A stretch of DNA of 60,607 nt, taken from contig CAOJGQ010000004.1 of the NCBI GenBank assembly GCA_948435375.1, positions 1 to 60,607 of the forward strand. Direction: 5' to 3'. The DNA is from an uncultured Candidatus Saccharibacteria bacterium (GTDB lineage Bacteria; Patescibacteriota; Saccharimonadia; Saccharimonadales; Saccharimonadaceae). Below, piece by piece: positions 34,829 through 43,829 of this stretch (positions are counted from its first letter, which is position 1; each line of letters opens with the position of its first letter). The notes under the pieces are model-generated. The model worked only from the letters and a program-made list of their open reading frames with translations, had not been told where the DNA came from and did not search any database. A program made the position numbers and the translations under genes.

Positions 34829-34857
34829 ATTGTAGCACACATCGCTCAAAAAGTCAA
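34829..34857 (-). promoter_or_regulatory. Promoter family copy E
   Basis: On the minus strand TTGACT (34852-34857), 17 bases ending in ATGTGTGC, TACAAT (34829-34834). It starts only seven bases beyond the stop codon of ruvB. Confidence 0.85.
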
Positions 34858-34863
34858 TACCCA

Positions 34864-35931
34864 TTACGCTTTCTCGAGGTGTTTTTTCGCCTTGTTTGTC
34901 ACAGCGCGACCCCTCGGCGTCCGCTCGATCAGCCCCAACTGGAGCAAATACGGCTCATAATAATCTTCGATCGTCGAAGCTTCGTCGCCCGTCAGCGCAG
35001 CGATCGTATTCAGCCCCACCGGCCGATCGCCATAATTTTCCAACATCAACTCTAGCATGTTGCGGTCGGCCGGATCCAGCCCGAGTTCGTCAATTTCCAT
35101 CAAATCCAGCGCTCCAGTCGCGAGTTTCGTGTCAATCATTCCGTCCCCATTCACATCCGCGAAGTCTCGTACCCGTTTCGTCAGGCGATTCGCAATACGT
35201 GGCGTTAAGCGCGACCTTGTTGCGAGCAAATGCGTCGCTTCCTCGGCGATTTCGGTGCCGAGTAGTTTGGCGGTTCGGCTGATGATCCGCTCGATTTCCG
35301 GAATCTTATAGTATTCCAGTCGGTGAATCAGCCCAAAACGGTCGCGCAGCGGGCCGGCGAGCGAGCCAGTCCGGGTGGTTGCCCCTACCACGGTAAACTT
35401 CGGCAGGTCGAGCCGGACCGACCTCGCCGCCGGCCCTTTCCCAATCACAATATCCAGCTGATAATCCTCCATCGCCGAATACAAAATTTCTTCTACCGTC
35501 CGCCGCAGCCGATGAATTTCGTCAATAAACAATACGTCGCCGTTTTGCAAATTCGTCAAAATCGAAGCCAAATCTCCCGCTCGCTCAATCGCCGGCCCCG
35601 AAGTCACGCGCAAATTCGCCCCCAGCTCGTGCGCAATAATATTCGCCATCGTCGTCTTGCCCAGTCCCGGCGGCCCGTATAGTAGCACATGATCCAAAGT
35701 CGTACCGTCATTCCGCTTCTTCACCGCGTCGATCGCTAATTTAAGATTATTCTTCAACCGTTCTTGCCCGATATAATCCACGAAAGTCGTCGGCCGGAGC
35801 GAAATCTCGTCCACCTGTTCGCTCGGATTCTCTGCGCTCGCCTTCGCATCCACCAGCCGCTCCGTTTTCTTCGTGGACGTTGCGCCGGCTTCCTGCATCT
35901 CCTCTGCTGTCTTGTCTCTCTGTATACCCAT
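34864..35931 (-). CDS. ruvB: Holliday junction branch migration helicase RuvB
   Basis: RuvB is the hexameric AAA+ motor that drives branch migration of Holliday junctions with RuvA. The 355-aa protein has Walker A ([17 protein letters not shown]), Walker B ([11 protein letters not shown]), the sensor region ([20 protein letters not shown]) and the C-terminal winged helix ([20 protein letters not shown]). The start at 35931 is chosen because TATAAT (35939-35944, minus strand) lies seven bases upstream. An N-terminal extension of about 35 charged residues precedes the usual [11 protein letters not shown] start of the family. It is divergent from aguB. Confidence 0.96.
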   Translation of the reverse strand: MGIQRDKTAEEMQEAGATSTKKTERLVDAKASAENPSEQVDEISLRPTTFVDYIGQERLKNNLKLAIDAVKKRNDGTTLDHVLLYGPPGLGKTTMANIIAHELGANLRVTSGPAIERAGDLASILTNLQNGDVLFIDEIHRLRRTVEEILYSAMEDYQLDIVIGKGPAARSVRLDLPKFTVVGATTRTGSLAGPLRDRFGLIHRLEYYKIPEIERIISRTAKLLGTEIAEEATHLLATRSRLTPRIANRLTKRVRDFADVNGDGMIDTKLATGALDLMEIDELGLDPADRNMLELMLENYGDRPVGLNTIAALTGDEASTIEDYYEPYLLQLGLIERTPRGRAVTNKAKKHLEKA

Positions 35932-35993
35932 TCTCTCGATTATATCACACCTCTGCCACTTGTATTTAGAGCTCAATCAGTTATAATGAAATC

Positions 35994-37028
35994 ATGTATA
36001 ACCCTTATGTTTTAGATCACAAAGCTCCGTCCAAGAAAGATTTTCTCGACACAACCGAATTCGACCAGTCCGAAATCATGGATATCGTGAAAGTTTCGCG
36101 CACCGTCCGCGATTTCATCAGTTCCGGCGGTACTCTGAATACGCTCTACCACAAAAACCTCGCCATGCTGTTTGAGCAAAAATCCACCCGCACTCGCGTC
36201 TCTTTTGAAGTGGGTATGGAGCAGCTCGGTGGTCATGCCTTGAACCTGGCGCCCGGCGATATTCAGCTTGGCGCTCACGAGACAATCGGCGACACTGCTG
36301 TAGTTCTTTCGCGCATGGTGAATTTAATCATGGCGCGCGTCAATCGCCACGCCAGCCTGCTTGAACTTGCCGCCCGCTCCACCATTCCAGTGATTAACGG
36401 TATGTCCGATTATAACCACCCTACTCAGGAAATTGGCGATCTAATCACAATTTTCGATCATCTACCGGAAGGGAAGCCACTCAACCAAGTCAAAGTCGTT
36501 TTTGTTGGCGATCGCACCCAAGTTTGCGCCTCGCTCATGATGATTACTACGAAGCTCGGTATGAATTTTGTACAGTACGGACCGCCTTCCAAGTGGCTTT
36601 CCGACGACTTCCTGCAAATTGGCCGGTCGAATACTCAGACTTATGGTGGCAGTGTACACGTCTCGGATAATCCAGTCGTCCTTGAAGGTGCCGACTTTAT
36701 CTATACCGATGTCTGGTATGGTTTCTACGATGCCGAGGTTCCAAAAGATGTTTATCTGCGCGAGTTTTATCCAAAATATCAAGTTAATCCTGAGTTGCTT
36801 GCCGCCACAAATAATCCGAATGTGAAATTTATGCATTGTCTGCCAGCTTCGCGCGGCGAAGAAGTCACCGATGACGTGATTGATGGTCCAAACTCAATTT
36901 GCTGGGACCAAGCCGAAAATCGCCTCACTGCGCAGCGTGGTCTGTTGCTGTATTTTGGACGCGTAGCCAGCGCGGCGCTTGACGAGATTAAAAAATCTAA
37001 AGACACCAAGGAGCGCAAAGATGCCTAG
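35994..37028 (+). CDS. aguB: Putrescine carbamoyltransferase
   Basis: The enzyme phosphorolyses N-carbamoylputrescine to putrescine and carbamoyl phosphate in the agmatine deiminase pathway. The 344-aa protein has the carbamoyl-phosphate motif (EQKSTRTRVSFEVGME), the NHPTQEIGD motif and the second-substrate loop MHCLPASRGEEVTDDVIDG. Ornithine carbamoyltransferases have HCLPA-F-H at that loop, whereas putrescine enzymes have HCLPASRGEEVTD, which decides this call. TATAAT (35982-35987) ends six bases before the ATG with no Shine-Dalgarno site. The next gene, a transporter, starts inside its last codons. Confidence 0.92.
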   Translation: MYNPYVLDHKAPSKKDFLDTTEFDQSEIMDIVKVSRTVRDFISSGGTLNTLYHKNLAMLFEQKSTRTRVSFEVGMEQLGGHALNLAPGDIQLGAHETIGDTAVVLSRMVNLIMARVNRHASLLELAARSTIPVINGMSDYNHPTQEIGDLITIFDHLPEGKPLNQVKVVFVGDRTQVCASLMMITTKLGMNFVQYGPPSKWLSDDFLQIGRSNTQTYGGSVHVSDNPVVLEGADFIYTDVWYGFYDAEVPKDVYLREFYPKYQVNPELLAATNNPNVKFMHCLPASRGEEVTDDVIDGPNSICWDQAENRLTAQRGLLLYFGRVASAALDEIKKSKDTKERKDA

Positions 37029-38493
37029 AAAACCCAAATACAAATTCCGTCTTTTTAGTGCCATTCTCGCCACGGTCTGTATTATTCTAGTCGGTGATGC
37101 CGTAGCGCCCACCGCGTCGATTGGTAATTCGCAATATTTCTGGTGGATTATCATGCTGATTGGTTTCTTTGTTCCGTACGGTTTAATTTCCGCCGAGCTT
37201 GGCACGCAGTATCCTTCCGAAGGTGGCATGTATACTTGGGTGAAAAAAGCTTTCGGACCAAAATGGGCCGGTCGTGTCGCGTGGTATTATTGGGTAAACT
37301 ATCCACTTTGGGTGGCTTCACTCGCCAGCCTAGTGACCACTATCTTAACCCAAATCATTGCTCAAGTTTCTGGCAATTCCGACTTTTCTATGACCTGGCC
37401 AATTATCCTTGCGATTCAAGCCTTCTACATTCTGCTCGTTTCAGTGCTCGGCGTTCTGCGCATTTCGCAGAGTGATTGGCTTTCCAACATCGGCGCCTTT
37501 AGCAAATTTATTTTTATGACCGGTCTCGGTATTCTTGGCATCTATGTCCTCATCCGCACCGGCGAAAGTGCCAATCCGATTAACAGCATCACCGATCTTC
37601 TGCCGCTCATGGAAGACGGACATTTTAGCCTCACTGGTCTAGGTTTTGTCTCAATGATTATTTTTAACATGCTCGGTTTTGAAGTCGTTTCGACTTTTGC
37701 CGACGACATGGAAAACCCCAAAAAAGAAATTCCCAAAGCAATCATTTTGGGCGGCATCTTGATTGCAATTTTCTATCTTTTGCCTAGTTTTGGCATCGGC
37801 GTTGCCATTCCAGTCGACCAGCTTAGCACGGATTCTGGTCTGCTCGATAGTTATGTTCAGCTTCTTGGTATTGCAGAATTTTCCGTCGGCGCAATCAACG
37901 CGATTATTGTCATTGTCGGTATGCTCTTTATTTACACCCTCATCGCTAATATCTCATCCTGGAATTTTGGCGTCAATTCGGTCATCGCCTACGCCGCCGA
38001 AGATGGCACTTTTCCAAAATCCTGGGCCAAGCGCACTAAGGACGGCGTGCCCTACGTCCCGTCAATCTGGACCGGTCTGGTCGGCTTCATCATTGCCGTA
38101 GGCGGTATCATTGTTCAACAATTCGTCCCCGAACTCGAAAGTCTTTTCTGGACTTTCTTCTCGCTCAGTCTAGTGACCTTACTTCTTGCTTACCTACCAA
38201 TATTTATGGCCTTCCTTAAACTCCACAAACAAGGCCGCAAGGCTTCTAAAGGTTTTTGGATCGAAGGTGGTAACGTGAAAATTACTTTGTTTGGTGTAGT
38301 CCCGTTCGTCTTAATTTTAGTCGCACTTTTCTTTACGCTTTTCCCAAGTTTCGAGCTTGCTATGTGGAGTGAAAATTGGCCGCTGATTGTCGGCGCTAGC
38401 ATCGCAGTGATTATTGGCGAATTCATGGTATTTAGTGTTGATCGCAAAACTGCTCGCCGTAAAAATCCTACTATCAGTGCCGAAAACAAGTAA
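37021..38493 (+). CDS. aguD: Agmatine/putrescine antiporter, APC family
   Basis: The 490-aa protein is an amino acid-polyamine-organocation transporter with about 12 transmembrane helices. The first helix region reads LFSAILATVCIILVGDAVAP, and AELGTQYPSEGGMYTWVKKA is the conserved helix 2 motif (E-x-G-x-x-x-P-x-x-G-G). It should exchange external agmatine for internal putrescine, feeding AguA and removing the end product. ATG 37021 overlaps the end of aguB by eight bases and has AAGGAG upstream, so the longer frame from 36979 is not used. The substrate is inferred from gene order; the family alone would also allow glutamate/GABA or other exchange. Confidence 0.87.
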   Translation: MPRKPKYKFRLFSAILATVCIILVGDAVAPTASIGNSQYFWWIIMLIGFFVPYGLISAELGTQYPSEGGMYTWVKKAFGPKWAGRVAWYYWVNYPLWVASLASLVTTILTQIIAQVSGNSDFSMTWPIILAIQAFYILLVSVLGVLRISQSDWLSNIGAFSKFIFMTGLGILGIYVLIRTGESANPINSITDLLPLMEDGHFSLTGLGFVSMIIFNMLGFEVVSTFADDMENPKKEIPKAIILGGILIAIFYLLPSFGIGVAIPVDQLSTDSGLLDSYVQLLGIAEFSVGAINAIIVIVGMLFIYTLIANISSWNFGVNSVIAYAAEDGTFPKSWAKRTKDGVPYVPSIWTGLVGFIIAVGGIIVQQFVPELESLFWTFFSLSLVTLLLAYLPIFMAFLKLHKQGRKASKGFWIEGGNVKITLFGVVPFVLILVALFFTLFPSFELAMWSENWPLIVGASIAVIIGEFMVFSVDRKTARRKNPTISAENK

Positions 38494-38528
38494 ATATTAA
38501 AAATTGTACTACTGTATATAAGCAAAAC

Positions 38529-38548
38529 TATACTATTGTATTAATACA
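38529..38548 (+). promoter_or_regulatory. aguA promoter with palindrome at the start site
   Basis: TATACT (38529-38534) is followed by the 12-bp perfect palindrome TGTATTAATACA (38537-38548), which would cover the transcription start. It lies in the 90-base gap between aguD and aguA and could be an operator for agmatine-responsive control. Confidence 0.4.
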
Positions 38549-38583
38549 GTAATACAAAAAACAGCCCCAAAAAGGAGAAAAAC

Positions 38584-39681
38584 ATGCGAATAAATGACTC
38601 AACCCCCAAATCCGACGGTTTTTATATGCCGTCTGAACTTGCTGAACATAAGTGTACTTATATTTTGTGGCCAGAACGTGAAGACAATTGGCGTCAGAAT
38701 GCTGAACCCGCCCAGACTGCTTTTGAGACAGTTATTCGTACCATTGCGAAGTACGAACCAGTAGTTGTGGGCGTGAATCAATCGCAATATCTGCACTTGC
38801 TCGAAATGAACATTCCTAATGTTCAAATCGTTGAAATTTCCAACAATGATGCTTGGATTCGCGATACCGGCGCTACTTTTGTCAACGACGGTCTGGGCCA
38901 TCAACGCGCCATCGATTGGAAGTTCAATGCTTACGGCGGTCTCGTGAATGGCCTATATTTCCCGTGGGACTTTGACGATTATATTGCTGCCAAAATGGCC
39001 GCTATTGAAGATGTCGATTATTATCATTTGAGCGACTTCGTTCTTGAAGGTGGATCTGTGCATAGTGACGGCGAAGGCACGATTCTTACTACTGAAGAAT
39101 GTTTGCTTGATCCGGGCCGCAATCCCGATCTTTCAAAAGAAGAAGTTGAAGAAAAACTCAAGACCTATCTTGGTGCCGAAAAAGTCCTTTGGCTTCCGCA
39201 GGGAATCTACATGGACGAAGACACTAACGGGCACGTCGATAATATTTGCCAGTTTGTCGCGCCGGGCAAAGTTGTACTTGCATGGGAAGATAATCAAGAT
39301 GATCCGCAATATGCTCGTTCGAAAGCCGCTCTGGATTATCTCGAAAGCGTCACGGATGCTAAAGGTCGCAAGCTCGAAGTCACGAAAATCCATGTCCCAA
39401 ACCCGGTATTAATTACCAAAGAAGAATCCAGTGGCGTCGACGTCGTGGAGGGAACTTTCCCGCGCAACGAAGGCGACCGTTTGCCCGCCAGCTATATCAA
39501 TTATTACAACTGTAACGGTGCAATTATTCTGCCAATTTTCGATGATCCGCATGACCAAGCCGCGATTGACGCTTTAAAACAACTTTTTCCAGACCGCACC
39601 ATTGAACCGATTTATGCGCGTGAACTTTTGCTGGGCGGCGGCAATATTCACTGCATCACTCAACAAGTACCAAAACGATAG
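38584..39681 (+). CDS. aguA: Agmatine deiminase
   Basis: AguA hydrolyses agmatine to N-carbamoylputrescine and ammonia. The 365-aa protein has the guanidino-group-modifying enzyme motifs of bacterial agmatine deiminases: NDAWIRDTGATFV, FVLEGGSVHSDGEGTILTTE, MDEDTNGHVDNICQFV, and the catalytic cysteine loop LLGGGNIHCITQQ at the C-terminus. The length is standard. AAAAAGGAG precedes the ATG. gpmI follows after seven bases. Ammonia release also raises internal pH, so the pathway can serve energy, acid resistance or both. Confidence 0.95.
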   Translation: MRINDSTPKSDGFYMPSELAEHKCTYILWPEREDNWRQNAEPAQTAFETVIRTIAKYEPVVVGVNQSQYLHLLEMNIPNVQIVEISNNDAWIRDTGATFVNDGLGHQRAIDWKFNAYGGLVNGLYFPWDFDDYIAAKMAAIEDVDYYHLSDFVLEGGSVHSDGEGTILTTEECLLDPGRNPDLSKEEVEEKLKTYLGAEKVLWLPQGIYMDEDTNGHVDNICQFVAPGKVVLAWEDNQDDPQYARSKAALDYLESVTDAKGRKLEVTKIHVPNPVLITKEESSGVDVVEGTFPRNEGDRLPASYINYYNCNGAIILPIFDDPHDQAAIDALKQLFPDRTIEPIYARELLLGGGNIHCITQQVPKR

Positions 39682-39688
39682 GAGGATA

Positions 39689-41305
39689 ATGTTTACAAAA
39701 TCATCACAACCACTACATTACGACGGCCCGGTCGTCCTCGCGATTCTCGATGGCGTTGGCTTGAATTTGCGCCGCAGTGGCAACGCTGTTCGCCAAGCTC
39801 ACACTGAATTTCTCGACTATGCCATGTCACGCTATCTGAATATTAGCCTCAACGCTTCAGGTGAAGCTGTTGGCATTATGCCTGGTCAAATGGGTAATTC
39901 CGAAGTTGGGCATAATGCTCTCGGCGCTGGCCAAATTATTCGTCAAGGTGTCGCGCAAGTCGAAGCGGCCTTCAAGACTGGCGACATCTGGCAGTCCAAA
40001 GCCTGGCGCGGCGCAATGAAATGGCTCGGAACTTATGATCGTAATCCGGAGCTGAAAAAACCGCTCGGCACTTTGCATTTCGCTGGCATTTTCTCCGATG
40101 GTGGGGTGCACAGCGATATTAGTCATCTCGAACAAATGATTGAGCGCGCCTACGACGAAGGCGTGCGCAAAATCCGTATTCACTGTGTTTTTGATGGCCG
40201 CGATGTTTCGCCCGAATCTGAGCCAAAATATATTGAGCGCATCGAAAAGTTTTGCGCCAAGTTTAAGGATGCGGATTTTCGCATTGCTTCTGGTGCCGGA
40301 CGCATGGTAGCGGTCGCCGATCGCTATGGCAATGATTGGGGCATGGTGCAACGTGGCTGGGATATGATGGTTCATGGCAAAGCTCCGCGTACTTTTCGCT
40401 CAGCCGAGCGTGCAATCAAGACCCTGCGCCACGAACAACCGCATATCCAAGACCAATATCTGCCCGAGTTCGTCATGATTGATGACGACGGCCCAATCGG
40501 TAAGGTGAAAGACGGTGACGCTTTTATTTATTACGACTTTCGTGCCGACCGCGCAGTGGAAATTGCCCGTGCTTTCACGGACGAAAAACTCGACAAAATC
40601 AAACGAGGAAAGATGCCCAAAGTTTACTTTGCCGGCATGATGGAGTACGATACCGACAAGCATATCCCGAAGAATGTCCTCGTTCCGCCCGTCAAAATTG
40701 AAGAACCGCTCAATGTTTTTCTCGCCAAGAATAATATCACCCAACTTGCTGTTTCCGAAACTGTGAAATTTGGTCACGTAACTTATTATTTTAATGGTAA
40801 TAGCTATAAGAAAGCTACTGGCGAGAAACAAATCGAGATCCCATCCGACACCCAACCTTTTGATACTCGACCTTGGATGAAATCTGCCGAAATCACCGAC
40901 ACCGTGCTCGCAAATCTCAAGAAATATAAGTTTATCCGCATCAACTATCCTGGCGGCGATATGGTTGGACACTTCGCTGCGCTCGAGCCAACCATCGTTG
41001 CACTTGAGGCCATTGATATTCAACTCGCCCGCCTAGCGCACGAAGTTGATAAACTTGGTGGCATTCTACTCATAACTGCCGATCATGGTAACGCCGAAGA
41101 GTTGCTCGACAAAAACAACAAACCCAAAACTTCTCACACTACCAACCAAGTCCCCTGCATTTTCTACGACAACACCAAAAATGCTAAGCGCTATAAAAAA
41201 GCTAGCCTGAAAGATCCTGGACTTACCAACGTTGCTGCTACGGTCTCCACATTGCTTGGCCTACCAGACTATCCCGCCCGTTGGCAGAAATCTCTCATCA
41301 AATAA
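39689..41305 (+). CDS. gpmI: 2,3-bisphosphoglycerate-independent phosphoglycerate mutase
   Basis: GpmI interconverts 3- and 2-phosphoglycerate in glycolysis using two metal ions and a catalytic serine. The 538-aa protein has LAILDGVGLNLRRSGNAV, MPGQMGNSEVGHNALGAG (catalytic Ser in NSE), SDGGVHSDISHLEQM, DGRDVSP, RYGNDWG and ITADHGNAEELLD, all in family order, and the usual length. AGGAGG just upstream of ATG 39689 and the seven-base gap to aguA show that the two are co-transcribed. The longer frame from 39602 lies inside aguA and is rejected. Pairing it with aguA links glycolysis to agmatine catabolism. Confidence 0.95.
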   Translation: MFTKSSQPLHYDGPVVLAILDGVGLNLRRSGNAVRQAHTEFLDYAMSRYLNISLNASGEAVGIMPGQMGNSEVGHNALGAGQIIRQGVAQVEAAFKTGDIWQSKAWRGAMKWLGTYDRNPELKKPLGTLHFAGIFSDGGVHSDISHLEQMIERAYDEGVRKIRIHCVFDGRDVSPESEPKYIERIEKFCAKFKDADFRIASGAGRMVAVADRYGNDWGMVQRGWDMMVHGKAPRTFRSAERAIKTLRHEQPHIQDQYLPEFVMIDDDGPIGKVKDGDAFIYYDFRADRAVEIARAFTDEKLDKIKRGKMPKVYFAGMMEYDTDKHIPKNVLVPPVKIEEPLNVFLAKNNITQLAVSETVKFGHVTYYFNGNSYKKATGEKQIEIPSDTQPFDTRPWMKSAEITDTVLANLKKYKFIRINYPGGDMVGHFAALEPTIVALEAIDIQLARLAHEVDKLGGILLITADHGNAEELLDKNNKPKTSHTTNQVPCIFYDNTKNAKRYKKASLKDPGLTNVAATVSTLLGLPDYPARWQKSLIK

Positions 41306-41401
41306 TATATTAGTGAGTCCGCATTTGCCTTATTTACCTTTGCCCTACTTTACACTTAATGTTTATGCTATACTATATATAGTAATCTGCAAAGGGAACT
41401 A

Positions 41402-42250
41402 ATGCCACAAAAGCAACCGCGTATCAATTGGAAAAAGCTTTCTCATACCAAAGAATTTTGGTATATTGTTGGTGGGATTATCTTCGCTATTGCTTTAATT
41501 GTTGCTGAACTTGTGGTGTATTACTGTTTGCGTTATAACCGTCCCGAAGATTATGTCTCCTTTTCTTCCGAACTTTGGCGTGATAAATACTTCTCCTATC
41601 TTGATCAAATTATCAAAAACGAGCAACCAAATGACAAGCTAAAACTTGACTACATGAGTGATGTCGAGGTAGTGCTCTATCATCAAACTGGCTGGCAAAG
41701 CGCAGTTATGGTGATTTCTTATCGTTCAAAATTAAATGACAAAAATTACACCAACTTTGTTACGATCAATAAGGATAGTAGTGAGTTGGCAACATTGAAT
41801 CTCGCCGGCCAATATGAAGTACGTCATTATTACAACATGATTGATCAGGCACCAAACTATTACACCATAGAATCTGGCGTCAGCCATGCATTTTCTTGCT
41901 TTGTTCCGTTAGCTGTGCGCGCACAGCTTGGTTCGGCTGAAAATGATGTCGACGGCGCGATCTGTACAGTTCATACTGCCGCTGATGTTGCGCAACCATC
42001 TGAACGAAAGGCTGCTTCTTATCTTTTTGATGAAGTTTTCGTCCCGCTCAAGGAGTATCAAAATAGTCTCCTTCTTGACCATAATATGTCGTCAGCTGAT
42101 TTGGAAAAGCAATATGACAAAATCGTCGAAAAACTCGGCACTATCCAGGCTAACACCAACCAAGAAGTCACAAATCTTGACGCCAAAATCACTGCCGCTC
42201 AGAAACGCGCAGAGGCGCAAAATAGTCAATCTGCCGATCAGCCCGAATAA
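41402..42250 (+). CDS. Single-span membrane protein of unknown function
   Basis: The 282-aa protein has a basic N-terminus and one transmembrane helix near residues 19-42 (FWYIVGGIIFAIALIVAELV). Its outer domain of about 190 residues has two Cys (AFSCFVPLA, DGAICTVHT), and the C-terminus is coiled coil. TATACT (41369-41374) and AAAGGGA before the ATG give a leadered start. No family is recognised. The fold may be a small mixed alpha/beta domain with one disulfide. Confidence 0.7.
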   Translation: MPQKQPRINWKKLSHTKEFWYIVGGIIFAIALIVAELVVYYCLRYNRPEDYVSFSSELWRDKYFSYLDQIIKNEQPNDKLKLDYMSDVEVVLYHQTGWQSAVMVISYRSKLNDKNYTNFVTINKDSSELATLNLAGQYEVRHYYNMIDQAPNYYTIESGVSHAFSCFVPLAVRAQLGSAENDVDGAICTVHTAADVAQPSERKAASYLFDEVFVPLKEYQNSLLLDHNMSSADLEKQYDKIVEKLGTIQANTNQEVTNLDAKITAAQKRAEAQNSQSADQPE

Positions 42251-42298
42251 CCGGCCATTTTCCGCGTTTTTGGGCCTGTCATGTTATAATGTAAGCAT

Positions 42299-42907
42299 AT
42301 GTTGATTAATGCCTCTAAACTTTTCCATTGTCCAATTATGAGTCTGCATATGGGTGGGCGCATTGCGGAAGTTGTGGATCTAATCATCGATCCAAATACT
42401 TTGAAACTCATTGCTTGTCAGGTAGATGGGGCTGTTCCACAAGAAAGCGGTAGTAATATTTTGCGTGTCGACGATATTCGAGAATTCTCTCGGCTCGGCA
42501 TGATTATTGACTCGGCCGATGATTTTGCCGGCGAAGATGATATTATCCAAGTCCAAGAAATTCGCAAGCTCAACTTTTCGCTCATCAATTTGCACGTCGA
42601 AACCGTTAGTAAGGCTAAACTTGGTAAGGTGATTGATTTTGTGCTCGACACCGAAACTTGGCGTATTTATCAGCTTATTGTTCATCGTCCTGCCCTCAAA
42701 TCTCTATTCGACCCCGAACTCACTATTCCGCGCAGCGAAATCGTTGAAGTCAATGACTATAAGGTTATCGTGCGTAGCGAACACGAAAAATCAGAAACTC
42801 CCGCTCCAGTCGAGCCAGACTTTGTATCTAATTTTGTCAATCCATTTCGTAAATCCGACCTTGCTACTGAATCGCAGAGCAGCGACGCAAAGACTGAACA
42901 AAGCTAA
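42299..42907 (+). CDS. PRC-barrel domain protein
   Basis: The 202-aa protein appears to hold two PRC-barrel repeats. The first (about 3-75) has HMGGRIAEVVDLIIDPNTLK, and the second (about 92-160) has SKAKLGKVIDFVLDTETWRI, each with the G-x-V-x-D-x-x-x-D pattern. A polar C-terminal tail follows. PRC-barrels occur in RimM and in small proteins tied to RNA processing or photosynthetic complexes; the role here is unknown. TATAAT (42285-42290) ends eight bases before the ATG, so it is probably leaderless. It is convergent with recX and overlaps its end by four bases. Confidence 0.85.
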   Translation: MLINASKLFHCPIMSLHMGGRIAEVVDLIIDPNTLKLIACQVDGAVPQESGSNILRVDDIREFSRLGMIIDSADDFAGEDDIIQVQEIRKLNFSLINLHVETVSKAKLGKVIDFVLDTETWRIYQLIVHRPALKSLFDPELTIPRSEIVEVNDYKVIVRSEHEKSETPAPVEPDFVSNFVNPFRKSDLATESQSSDAKTEQS

Positions 42908-43812
42908 AGAAGGTTGTCTTCGTCCGGATCATAATTCTCAACCGCTTCTTTCGCCGCCGAAAACTGAAACCCTTGCCGCACCAAATACGCTACCAGCTTA
43001 TGGTCGTCATATTTTCGTCGCTTTTTCCGAATTACTTTGCGAATCTCTTCGTCTTCATCACGCGGAATCTTTTCCAGTGCAAGCTCAATCAAATCTCTCG
43101 CCACACCTTTTTTCATTAGCTCCATGCGTAGCCGTTTGTGGCTAATTCCTTTCTTTTGATAGCGATTTTCGACGTAATATTCGGCAAATTTCTGGTCGTC
43201 GATATACTTCTTCTCGATTAATCTCTCGACCACAAGCTTTGTTGTCTCATCGTCAAACTCTGGAAAAGTCCGTAGACCTTCGCGTTCTCTCGAGCGGTTG
43301 AGTTGCCGACGGCGAAATTGGCGACGTTTAAGATAGTTCTGCGTCTCGCGTATTGAATGGGGGCGCGTCAAAACCCATTCCAATGTTCGCTGGTAAAGCT
43401 TGCCAAATTCCGAAGCTTTGCGCAGCTTTTCGAGTTCTTGCCGGTCAATCCGTTTTCCGACCTTTAGTCCAAAATCCACCACCTGCGCAATATCGAGCGA
43501 AAAAGCAAAATGTGTATCGAGAAAGATATTCGCTCGATTTGGATCGCGCACTCCATTTGCTAAACGCGTAATGGTAAACAAATTACTTTGATCGAGCTCC
43601 GCCCAGGCAGGTAAAATCTCTAGTGGCCCACCCACTTCCTCAGCCGAACCATAAATTCCTTCCGCTTCTAACTTTCGCCGCTCTTTTTCGAGCTCGTTCG
43701 CCTCATCAAGCTCATCTTCATCAATATCGTCGCTACCTAGGTCGTCATCACTAAGCCCGCTTATCTCGAGCCCATCTTCGCTATATTCCTTTTCTGTCTT
43801 TCCGTCGCCCAC
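42904..43812 (-). CDS. recX: RecX-family regulator of RecA
   Basis: RecX binds RecA filaments and inhibits them. The 302-aa protein is about twice the usual length. Residues 1-60 are an acidic extension (SGLSDDDLGSDDIDEDELDE). A middle region of unclear type follows, and RecX-like three-helix repeats begin near residue 130 (LEWVLTRPHSIRETQNYLKR, then VERLIEKKYIDDQKFAEYYV and QKKGISHKRLRMELMKKGVA). The GTG start at 43812 lies 17 bases after recA stops, the normal order of a recA-recX operon. The C-terminus is recognisable RecX; the N-terminal half has unknown function. Confidence 0.85.
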   Translation of the reverse strand: MGDGKTEKEYSEDGLEISGLSDDDLGSDDIDEDELDEANELEKERRKLEAEGIYGSAEEVGGPLEILPAWAELDQSNLFTITRLANGVRDPNRANIFLDTHFAFSLDIAQVVDFGLKVGKRIDRQELEKLRKASEFGKLYQRTLEWVLTRPHSIRETQNYLKRRQFRRRQLNRSREREGLRTFPEFDDETTKLVVERLIEKKYIDDQKFAEYYVENRYQKKGISHKRLRMELMKKGVARDLIELALEKIPRDEDEEIRKVIRKKRRKYDDHKLVAYLVRQGFQFSAAKEAVENYDPDEDNLL

Positions 43813-43829
43813 TAGCCTACAACCGTCCT

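Noticed and set aside
35994-37028. Annotation as ornithine carbamoyltransferase
   Set aside because: The HCLPASRGEEVTD loop and the neighbouring agmatine deiminase and antiporter genes favour putrescine carbamoyltransferase.
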